This document shows, one piece after another, positions 1 through 6,050 of a DNA stretch of 13,138 nucleotides; within the stretch, counting starts at the first letter, position 1; every line of letters begins with the position of its first letter. Source of the DNA: an uncultured Clostridia bacterium (GTDB lineage: Bacteria > Bacillota > Clostridia > Lachnospirales > Lachnospiraceae); NCBI GenBank assembly GCA_946405675.1, contig CAMJIC010000053.1, positions 1 through 13,138 on the forward strand, given 5' to 3'. The notes below the pieces were generated by a model. That model had not been told where the DNA came from, did no database searches, and saw only the letters and a list, made by a program, of their open reading frames with translations. A program made the translations under genes and the position numbers.

Positions 1-498
1 GCTGAAGCTGCCGCAGAAGATATTCCCATAGATTCTGCAGCTGAAGCTGCCGGGGCTGCGGCGTCCATCGCGAATCCGTTTGTTGACACGAAAACGCTGG
101 AGGAAGCGGAAAAAGAGGCGGGATTTACGATCATGCTTCCGGCGTTGAAGGAGACGTATGACACGGTGCTTTACCGCGCGATGAAGGGAAAGATGATCGA
201 GGTCATTTACCTGGATGAAAACCAGAGGGAGTGCTGCCGGATCCGGAAGGGTCTGAATATGGAAGAGGATATCAGCGGTATCGGCCATGAGCAGGCCAGG
301 ACGAAGACGCTTGAGGCAGCAGGCGGGATCAAGGTCCAGGCCTATGGAACCGAAACGTCAGGTGATGGCTGGGCGACGGCTGTCTGGACACAGGAGGAAG
401 GAGAAGGCGTGCGTTATTCCTATTCTGTTGATACCGGGACAAGTTCATTTACTACAGGTGAGATTTTGAACATTGTAGAAGAGATGTCTGTCAAATAA
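1..498 (+). CDS. DUF4367-like domain protein, 3' part (5' end outside window)
   Basis: The reading frame is open from base 1 to the TAA at 496-498, giving 165 visible residues; the true start lies upstream. An Ala/Glu-rich linker (residues 1-22) leads into 'IANPFVDTKTLEEAEKEAGF', a run I recognise from DUF4367-type domains in Clostridia. The pattern continues with 'IEVIYLDENQ', 'CRIRKG', 'EDISG' and a C-terminal 'GEILNIVEEM'. In known relatives this domain is usually the extracytoplasmic part of a membrane protein, sometimes an anti-sigma-factor-like regulator encoded beside a sigma factor, but the N-terminus that would show this is missing. The internal ATG at 133 is not the start, because the conserved NPFVD segment lies upstream of it in the same frame. 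Molecular function is unknown. The next gene begins about 105 bp downstream on the same strand with no terminator between, so the two could be co-transcribed. Confidence 0.75.
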   Translation, partial: AEAAAEDIPIDSAAEAAGAAASIANPFVDTKTLEEAEKEAGFTIMLPALKETYDTVLYRAMKGKMIEVIYLDENQRECCRIRKGLNMEEDISGIGHEQARTKTLEAAGGIKVQAYGTETSGDGWATAVWTQEEGEGVRYSYSVDTGTSSFTTGEILNIVEEMSVK

Positions 499-603
499 TA
501 TGAAAGTCTGAACAAGTAGGGAATGGTCTTTTCCGCCGGAATACGTTATGATAGGTTTGTTGCGGAGCTTCAAAAAATACGGGTGGAAAGGACCTTCGCT
601 GCC

Positions 604-2517
604 ATGATCTGGAATTTCAGCTTCAGCCTGGTTACCGGGATCGTGCTGTGCATCATCCTCGGTTACTATGCTGTGTACCCCAGGCTGCCGATCATTCTGA
701 ATCGCTACTTTGTATCGCTGGCTGTTCTTGAGATACTGACGCTTGCGTTCGACATTCTCTCCAGCTGGATGGACATGAACCATTCTTCTTTTCCGGTATG
801 GCTTCTGTATGCCGTGAACATGCTGTATTTCATTCTTTTTGTGACGAGAAGCTACAGCATGTATGCCTACACGATCGCCCTGGTCAGCACCAGGGGGCGG
901 GCACCGCAGATCTATTTCCGGGCCGGAAGGATTCTCCTTGTATTGTTCTGGCTGATCTGCCTGAGCAGCGTTGTGTGCGGAACCGTGTTTTTCATTGACC
1001 GGGATGGCTATCACAGCGGCACGGGATACTTCCTGCTCTATGTCCAGATGTTCCTGTTTCTGATCATGGGGATGTATCTGGTGATCCGGTATCGGAAGGT
1101 GCTTTCGAATGTCGTGTTCTACGGCATCGTACTGGCCTATGCCGTGCTGTGCGCGGGAGGAATTTTCCGGTACCTTTTCCCAGCGTTCCTCCTGATGGAC
1201 ATGTTCTACATGATCGTTGTCATGATCCTGTATATTACGGTTGAAAATGCGGATCTGTACCGGGAGAGCAGGACGATGTCCTTTGACTTTCAGGCTTTTG
1301 AGCAGGTGGTCAGGGAGCATCACAACTACGGGATCTGGTACCATCTGATCGGTGTCATGCCCTACAATTATAATGAGACGCGCCAGATCTACGGCGGAGC
1401 CCAGATCGACGGGATGCTCAGTCAGGTGGGCCGGTATCTTCGGGAAATGTTCCCGTCCGGCACGGTTTTTTATGAGCGTTCCGGATGCTTCCTGATCATG
1501 ATCGAAGGAAGGGAGGCGGCATCGAAGGCTGTGTGTGAGATTCTTCCGGAGGTAAAGTCACGCTTCCGGGATCCCTGGCTTGTGGACGGCACCAAAATCT
1601 ACATGAATTTTGTGTTCGGCCAGATGAATTCGGATCTGGAGATTTCATCGGTAAGCTTGGAACTGGAGGGGATCCGCAGGCTTCTGGAGAAGGGCGGGAA
1701 TGGTGAACTCAATCAGGATTTTGTTGTTGACAGGGAGATGATCAGCCAGATCGTAAGGGAGTTCGCGGTAAAGAAGGCACTCAGCGATGCCCTTCTGCAT
1801 AACCGTATCCAGGTCTATATGCAGCCGATCGTGGATGCGAAAACAGGCAGGGTGATCGGGGCTGAGGCACTGTCCAGGCTGCAGGATCCAAAGCTGGGGC
1901 TGATCCCGCCGTCTGAGTTTATTCCGCTGGCGGAGCATTCCGGGAGCATCATTCAGGTAGGAGAACAGGTGCTGGCAAAGACCTGCGAGTTCCTGAAGGG
2001 GCATGCCCGGGAGCTGTCCTGCCTGGAGTTCATTAACATCAACCTCTCTCCGATCCAGTGCATGGATCATGACCTGTCGGATACCTTTGACCTGGTTCCG
2101 AAAGCCTATGGGATCGACCCGGCAAAGCTGCATCTGGAGATCACTGAGGAGAGCATGGTGGATCCGGAGGTGCTCAAGAAGCAGATGGATGTCCTGGGGC
2201 TTCTTGGATATACCTTTGCGCTGGATGATTATGGAAGCGGGTACGCAAACCAGTTCCGGATCAAGACATTCCCCTTCAGCGGGATCAAGCTGGACATGAA
2301 GATTGTATGGGCCCATTTCCGGGAGCCGGATGCAATTCTGCCCAATGCGGTGCACAGCTTCCTGGACCGCGGCCTGACGATCACGGCGGAAGGCGTGGAG
2401 AACGCGCAGATGGCGGAGGGGCTGACGGAGATGGGCTGCACTTACCTGCAAGGATACTATTTCTCCAGGCCGCTTCCGATGGAGGAATTCCTGGAGTATC
2501 TCAGGAAGGCTTCATGA
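604..2517 (+). CDS. Membrane-anchored degenerate GGDEF-EAL protein, probable c-di-GMP phosphodiesterase
   Basis: This 637-residue protein likely hydrolyses cyclic di-GMP to pGpG at the inner face of the membrane. Residues 1-214 hold about seven hydrophobic segments (roughly 5-24, 34-54, 65-85, 107-131, 142-161, 166-188, 196-214). Residues 240-345 are a GGDEF-like fold whose signature is lost ('YERSGCFLIMI' where RxGGDEF is expected), so it should not make c-di-GMP. The EAL domain (about 392-635) keeps the family's catalytic and metal ligands: E421 in 'AEALSRL', N480, E512 in 'LEITEE', D541-D542 in 'DDYGSGY', K562, E596 in 'AEGVE' and Q616. I chose ATG 604 because it gives the 'MIWNFSFSL' start that I recall as typical of this family, and GGAAAGGA lies 11 nt upstream. 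An in-frame ATG at 523 would add 27 hydrophilic residues and has no properly spaced ribosome-binding site. The gene ends before a bidirectional terminator and converges on the phosphomutase gene. Confidence 0.85.
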   Translation: MIWNFSFSLVTGIVLCIILGYYAVYPRLPIILNRYFVSLAVLEILTLAFDILSSWMDMNHSSFPVWLLYAVNMLYFILFVTRSYSMYAYTIALVSTRGRAPQIYFRAGRILLVLFWLICLSSVVCGTVFFIDRDGYHSGTGYFLLYVQMFLFLIMGMYLVIRYRKVLSNVVFYGIVLAYAVLCAGGIFRYLFPAFLLMDMFYMIVVMILYITVENADLYRESRTMSFDFQAFEQVVREHHNYGIWYHLIGVMPYNYNETRQIYGGAQIDGMLSQVGRYLREMFPSGTVFYERSGCFLIMIEGREAASKAVCEILPEVKSRFRDPWLVDGTKIYMNFVFGQMNSDLEISSVSLELEGIRRLLEKGGNGELNQDFVVDREMISQIVREFAVKKALSDALLHNRIQVYMQPIVDAKTGRVIGAEALSRLQDPKLGLIPPSEFIPLAEHSGSIIQVGEQVLAKTCEFLKGHARELSCLEFININLSPIQCMDHDLSDTFDLVPKAYGIDPAKLHLEITEESMVDPEVLKKQMDVLGLLGYTFALDDYGSGYANQFRIKTFPFSGIKLDMKIVWAHFREPDAILPNAVHSFLDRGLTITAEGVENAQMAEGLTEMGCTYLQGYYFSRPLPMEEFLEYLRKAS

Positions 2518-2557
2518 GGGAGCAGAGCAAGGCTGCAGGCCGCTTTGCCGGCAGGGG

Positions 2558-2583
2558 GCTGCGGGAAAACCGTGAACCGCAGC
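2558..2583. repeat. Small hairpin in 3' untranslated region
   Basis: A 7-bp perfect inverted repeat, GCTGCGG (2558-2564) and CCGCAGC (2577-2583), has a 12-nt loop. It lies between the EAL stop codon and the longer palindrome at 2613-2644. There is no U-tract, so it is not a terminator by itself, and it could be incidental. Confidence 0.35.
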
Positions 2584-2612
2584 GAGAATGATGTGAATAA
2601 TGATGTGAATTA

Positions 2613-2644
2613 GGAACTGTTCAGAATGGGTTCTGAACAGTTCC
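2613..2644. repeat. Perfect palindrome of the ACTGTTCAG family, copy 1
   Basis: GGAACTGTTCAGAA (2613-2626) is followed by a TGGG loop and the exact reverse complement TTCTGAACAGTTCC (2631-2644), a 14-bp perfect stem. The core ACTGTTCAGAA/TTCTGAACAGT recurs at 9691-9718, so this is a dispersed intergenic unit and not a one-off. It lacks a T-run. It may be a REP-like element, a 3'-end stabilising hairpin or a protein-binding site. Confidence 0.8.
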
Positions 2645-2659
2645 GTGAATGACATAAAA

Positions 2660-2699
2660 TGAAAACGCCCTGCAGCTTACATGCTGCGGGGCGTTTTCA
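2660..2699. terminator. Bidirectional intrinsic terminator between convergent genes
   Basis: A 17-bp stem runs TGAAAACGCCCTGCAGC (2660-2676), loop TTACAT, GCTGCGGGGCGTTTTCA (2683-2699), with a single T/G wobble. A-rich and T-rich flanks give a U-tract in either direction. It lies between the stop codons of the EAL gene (2517, plus) and the phosphomutase gene (2740, minus), as expected for a shared terminator. Confidence 0.9.
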
Positions 2700-2739
2700 A
2701 AAGCGCCTGATCCGTTCCTTCTGTACGTTCAGGTCATTC

Positions 2740-4533
2740 TCATTCTACCGCGCTGATGCGTTCCAGCACGTCATCTTTGATCGCGTCATTGACCTCGCGG
2801 GCTTTCTCCGGGCTGTCTTGCTTTGAGTAGAAGTAAAACTTGATCTTCGGCTCGGTGCCGGAGGGGCGTACCGCAAACCAGGATCCATTCTCGAGGAAGA
2901 AGCGGAGGACGTTGGAGGCGGGGATGTCGCCATAACCGTCCTTATAGTCGATGACCTTCGTGACCGGGATCCCCGCAACGCTGCCCCAAAGGGCGGGAAT
3001 GCCGGAGAGACTTTCGGAGGACTGCCCCCGTGCAGCGTCAGGCGCGTCTTGCGGCGCCGGGACGGTCTGGGCAGCCGGAAGATTCGCGCGGATGCTGTCC
3101 ATCATGCGCCTGATCCGCTGCGCTCCGGAGATGCCCTTCAGGACAAGGTTTGGCTCCGCTTCCGCGTAATAACCATATCTGTCACCGAGCTCGGAAAGCA
3201 CCTGGAAAAGGGTCTTTCCCTGTTTTTTATAGTAGGCTGCTGCTTCCGCGACAAGCATGCCGGCACTGATCCCGTCCTTATCACGGATCTCAGGGCAGGC
3301 GGCGTATCCGACGGATTCTTCATAGCCAAACAGGTACCGGTACCCATGCTTTTCCAGGTAAGGAATGCGCCCGCAGATGTTCTTGAATCCGGTGAGGGCC
3401 TCGATCATTTTTACGCCGTAGGATGCGGCGATCTCCTCTGACAGGGAGGAAGTGACGATGGACTTGATCATCGCGCCATTTTCGGGAAGCGTCCCTGCGT
3501 CGCGATGCCCTTCGAGAATGTAATTGACCAGAAGGTAGCCGGTCTGGTTGCCGTTCAGCGGTACATATTCCCCGTCATCCCCCATCAGCTCGATCGCGAA
3601 ACGGTCTGAGTCGGGGTCGGTAGCCATGAGCAGCTGCGCGCCGATCTTCTTGCCGAGTTCTTCGCTGAGCCGGAATGCCTTTGGATCCTCCGGGTTTGGA
3701 TATCCGACGGTCGTGAAGTCCGGATCGGGATCCTTCTGCTCCGGGACGATCCGGACATTGGTGAAGCCCCTTTCTTTCATCATTGTGGAGAAAGGAATGG
3801 AACCGGCGCCGTTGAGCGGCGTATAGACGATCGGGATCGAGAGGTCGAGCTCGTCGCCATCATGGATCGCAAGCGCCTTCACCATGTCGAGATAGATCCG
3901 GTCTTCCTTCTCACCAAGCAGGATGATCTTCCCTTCCCTGATCAGATCGTCATATTCCGAAAAATCGATATCACAGTCGGCGAAATAATCCAGGTTCTCC
4001 ATGCAGCGCATCATGCCGTCCGCGACCTCGGCGCTGACCTGGCACCCATCCTCCCAATAGACCTTGTAGCCGTTGTATTCCGGCGGGTTGTGGGAAGCGG
4101 TGATATTGATGCCGGATGTAGTTTTCATCACGCGGATCAGGCAGGCAAGCTCCGGCGTCGGGCGCATGCCTGGGAAGGTGTAGACCCGGATCCCGGAACG
4201 CGCAAGGATACATGCGGTAAGGCGCGAGAATTCTTCGGAGAAATGCCTGGGGTCATGCGCGATGATCACGCCTTTTTCCATCGCCGCGGGACCGGCTTTG
4301 CGGATATAGTCTGCGATGCCGCGCGTGGCGCGTCCTACCGTATAATAGTTCATGCAGTTTGTCCCAACGCCGGTGATGCCGCGAAGGCCGGCGGTGCCGA
4401 AGACCATATCCTGGGAAAAACGCTCAGCCATCTCGCTTTCATTTCCGGCAAGCGCCTCGAGCTGGGAACGCAGAGAATCCCCCGCAGGAACTTGGGACAT
4501 CCAGCGTTCATATCGTTCTTTATAGTCCATCAT
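2740..4533 (-). CDS. pgcA: Phospho-sugar mutase (alpha-phosphoglucomutase/phosphomannomutase)
   Basis: This cytosolic enzyme of the alpha-D-phosphohexomutase superfamily interconverts glucose-1-P and glucose-6-P (or the mannose equivalents), linking glycolysis to sugar-nucleotide and polysaccharide synthesis. All four functional loops are visible in the 597-residue product: the phosphoserine loop 'TASHNP' (Ser at about 147), the metal loop 'DPDSDR' (about 306-311), the sugar-specificity loop 'GYEESVGY' (about 403) and the phosphate-binding loop 'RPSGTEP' (about 556-562). Its length is typical of the Firmicutes PgcA group. A Pro/Ala/Gln/Ser-rich stretch (about 485-520) before the last domain looks like an expanded linker. 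Three in-frame ATGs are available. Those at 4533 and 4530 lie 5 and 8 nt after AAAGGA (complement of 4539-4544), whereas the one at 4539 overlaps that site and is disfavoured. Choice between glucose and mannose cannot be settled from motifs alone. Confidence 0.93.
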   Translation of the reverse strand: MMDYKERYERWMSQVPAGDSLRSQLEALAGNESEMAERFSQDMVFGTAGLRGITGVGTNCMNYYTVGRATRGIADYIRKAGPAAMEKGVIIAHDPRHFSEEFSRLTACILARSGIRVYTFPGMRPTPELACLIRVMKTTSGINITASHNPPEYNGYKVYWEDGCQVSAEVADGMMRCMENLDYFADCDIDFSEYDDLIREGKIILLGEKEDRIYLDMVKALAIHDGDELDLSIPIVYTPLNGAGSIPFSTMMKERGFTNVRIVPEQKDPDPDFTTVGYPNPEDPKAFRLSEELGKKIGAQLLMATDPDSDRFAIELMGDDGEYVPLNGNQTGYLLVNYILEGHRDAGTLPENGAMIKSIVTSSLSEEIAASYGVKMIEALTGFKNICGRIPYLEKHGYRYLFGYEESVGYAACPEIRDKDGISAGMLVAEAAAYYKKQGKTLFQVLSELGDRYGYYAEAEPNLVLKGISGAQRIRRMMDSIRANLPAAQTVPAPQDAPDAARGQSSESLSGIPALWGSVAGIPVTKVIDYKDGYGDIPASNVLRFFLENGSWFAVRPSGTEPKIKFYFYSKQDSPEKAREVNDAIKDDVLERISAVE

Positions 4534-4580
4534 ACACATCCTTTCTTTGCTGCGGCCTGCAAGACCGCGGGCCTGCAGGC

Positions 4581-4694
4581 GTTACAGGCCGCACCGCCAC
4601 TCCAAAAAAGTGCGGCGGGCAAGCCCTGCAACTGTCATTTTAAGTTACAAGCCGTACCTCTGCCAGATGGGCAGCCGGCGGTGCGAGGTGTAAC
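4581..4694. repeat. Composite palindromic element with GTTACA/TGTAAC ends, in the pgcA leader
   Basis: Outer arms GTTACAGGCCGCACCGCC (4581-4598) and GGCGGTGCGAGGTGTAAC (4677-4694) pair except for three central positions. Nested inside are a GCCGCAC/GTGCGGC hairpin around 4589-4616 and a second GTTACAAG motif at 4644-4651. TGTCATTTT (4633-4641) can also pair with AAAATGACA (about 4705-4713), just beyond the right arm. The GTTACA/TGTAAC ends resemble those of the elements at 4795, 9797 and 13086, so this looks like a diverged or doubled member of that family. It falls in the predicted 5' leader of the minus-strand phosphomutase mRNA, where it could act as a leader structure. Confidence 0.55.
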
Positions 4695-4714
4695 CTATTT
4701 TGAGAAAATGACAA

Positions 4715-4760
4715 TTGAAACCTTTTATTTGCGTTTATTATAACCAATCTGTGGTATGAT
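4715..4760 (+). promoter_or_regulatory. Putative promoter(s) for the GrpE-like/Hsp70-like operon
   Basis: Two overlapping candidates face right. One is TTGAAA (4715-4720), an 18-nt spacer and TATAAC (4739-4744). The other is an extended -10, TG-G-TATGAT (4752-4760), without a good -35. This is the only AT-rich stretch before the 4895 gene, and either start would leave a leader of about 130-150 nt containing the palindrome at 4795-4854. A TTGACA at 4774-4779 has no convincing -10 at the right distance. Confidence 0.5.
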
Positions 4761-4766
4761 ATACAA
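4737..4766 (-). promoter_or_regulatory. Putative sigma-A-type promoter for the phosphomutase gene
   Basis: On the minus strand a perfect TATAAT -10 (complement of 4737-4742) lies 18 nt downstream of TTGTAT (complement of 4761-4766), a weak -35. Transcription would give a leader of roughly 200 nt that includes the composite palindrome. The -10 overlaps the candidate plus-strand promoter region, so the two directions may compete for polymerase. Confidence 0.45.
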
Positions 4767-4794
4767 TATTGTTTTGACAAGTGCGGATCAGGAT

Positions 4795-4854
4795 GGTTAC
4801 AAGTTACACCCCCGCCAGCGGGTCGGCCTGTGGGTGGGGGCGTGACTTGTAACC
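4795..4854. repeat. GTTACAAGT-family palindrome, copy A
   Basis: Left arm GGTTACAAGTTACACCCCC (4795-4813) and right arm GGGGGCGTGACTTGTAACC (4836-4854) pair over 19 positions with two exceptions, one of them a G-U wobble. The loop begins 'GCCAGCG', as does the loop of the copy at 13086. The element ends about 30 nt before the ribosome-binding site of the GrpE-like gene, so its transcript would form a strong hairpin in that leader. Confidence 0.75.
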
Positions 4855-4894
4855 GCAGCTGCTGCAGGCGGGGACTGAGAAATGAGGATAATAG

Positions 4895-5884
4895 ATGATG
4901 AGTGAGGAGAGATCTCTGCCGGCGCTGCTGGAGCAGGACCGGGAGATGGTGATGGCGCAGCTTGGAGCTGACAGGTCCCAGGAGGCGGCGCTCAGGGTGC
5001 TTGAGAAAGAGGCGGACCGGATGATGTACCGTGCTTCCATGGGAGAGGATGCTTCCGGGGAAGGCGTGCCGGAAGGGGCTGCGTCAGCCATGCTCCAGGT
5101 GTTGAAGAACATGCTTCCTTTGGTGGGGGCGGTGTCTGAGGCGGAAGTCTGGGAGAAGGAAAGCGCTAGGGGAGATGCTGCTGGTACTGGAGGCCGCAGG
5201 ATCAGGATCCCCGCGATCATCTGCATGATTGCAGGGGCGGTCTTAGTCGCTGCGGGGCTGATCGCGCAGCTGGCAGCCGGATGGCTCTCCCTTCCTGGAG
5301 TGATACTATTTGCGGCAGCAGGGAGCATCCTTTTGCTGCTTGGCGGCTTTCTGGCCGGAAGAAGCACAAGTAAGGGCACAGGCAGGAGCGGCAGGAAGGG
5401 CACGGGCAACCAGGCAGGCAGGAGCAGCGGCAAGGGTTCCGGGAGGCAAAGTCAAAGGGACGGACTTGAGGTGCAGCAGACCTTTCTGGTGGATCCGGCC
5501 GAGATATGGCACATTTTGCAGGGAACGGCCCTTGGGATCGAGCATAGCCTGGAGCAGATGAGAACGAAGGCGGAGGCCTTGGAGCATAGCCGGCAGACGG
5601 CTCCGGGGGAGGGGATGCAGAAAGGCGATCTTTCGTTTTTCGCAGAGCTTCTGGAAAATGTATACGCCCGGAGGCGCCAGTTTCCCGGGGATGAATCGCT
5701 GAATGAACAGGTGGAGAATATCCGGTATTATCTGCATACAAGAGGGATCGAGACGGAAGATTACGCCAGGCAGAGTGCCTCCTGGTTTGAGATCCTTCCT
5801 GCGGACATGGCGATTGTGACGATCCGGCCCGCCATGCTGCAGAATGGAATTGTCGTCATGAAGGGAATGGCGAGCGGACGCTGA
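4895..5884 (+). CDS. Two-TM protein with GrpE-like C-terminal domain (putative Hsp70 nucleotide-exchange partner)
   Basis: This 329-residue protein has three parts. Residues 1-104 are a soluble, charged, helix-prone N-terminal region. Two hydrophobic segments (about 106-128 and 131-153) follow with almost no loop. A basic Gly/Ser/Lys/Arg linker (about 154-188) leads to a C-terminal domain (about 190-325). That domain ends 'IVTIRPAMLQNGIVVMKG', which matches the 'RPAMV' beta-strand ending of GrpE. Before it come a helical 'LLENV...QVENIRYYLHTRGIE' segment and a 'SASWFEILP' segment, laid out like GrpE's helices and 'GV...FDP..HEA' region. GrpE is the nucleotide-exchange factor of Hsp70, and the next gene encodes an Hsp70-like ATPase, which supports this assignment. 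GrpE homology is my inference from short motifs; a structure comparison would settle it. The start has GAGGA 6 nt (ATG 4895) or 9 nt (ATG 4898) upstream. It is probably the first gene of the operon. Confidence 0.7.
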   Translation: MMSEERSLPALLEQDREMVMAQLGADRSQEAALRVLEKEADRMMYRASMGEDASGEGVPEGAASAMLQVLKNMLPLVGAVSEAEVWEKESARGDAAGTGGRRIRIPAIICMIAGAVLVAAGLIAQLAAGWLSLPGVILFAAAGSILLLLGGFLAGRSTSKGTGRSGRKGTGNQAGRSSGKGSGRQSQRDGLEVQQTFLVDPAEIWHILQGTALGIEHSLEQMRTKAEALEHSRQTAPGEGMQKGDLSFFAELLENVYARRRQFPGDESLNEQVENIRYYLHTRGIETEDYARQSASWFEILPADMAIVTIRPAMLQNGIVVMKGMASGR

Positions 5885-5936
5885 AGGAGCGGATGCAGCT
5901 GTGAAGAAGGATGAATGCTGCCGCTGAGGGCCGGGC

Positions 5937-6004
5937 GGCGCATGTGCGGCAAAGATGCCGCTGAAGACAGAGACGGCGCATATTCAGCAAAGATGCCGCT
6001 GAAG
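5937..6004 (+). repeat. Short tandem direct repeat between the GrpE-like and Hsp70-like genes
   Basis: Two 30-nt copies (5937-5966 and 5975-6004) are spaced 38 nt apart. Each begins GGCGCAT and ends GCAAAGATGCCGCTGAAG, with only three differences between them. A decayed third copy ('atgctgccgctgagg') lies near 5914-5929. GCGGC/GCCGC inside the first copy can form a small hairpin. The gap (5885-6050) holds no credible gene. Confidence 0.7.
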
Positions 6005-6050
6005 TTTTGGATTATGCAAAAAGGTCTGCCGTTAAAGACCGGGGATACAG

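Noticed and set aside
523..603. Upstream ATG for the first EAL gene
   Set aside because: The ribosome-binding-like GTAGGGA abuts this ATG, and the added 27 residues are not part of the recognisable membrane-domain start at 604.
3862..4743. Plus-strand reading frame opposite the phosphomutase start
   Set aside because: It runs antisense through the phosphomutase coding region and on through palindromic intergenic DNA; the product resembles no family.
4774..4802. TTGACA as -35 of a promoter just before the GrpE-like gene
   Set aside because: The sequence 17 nt downstream (TTACAA) is a poor -10 and is already part of the palindrome arm.
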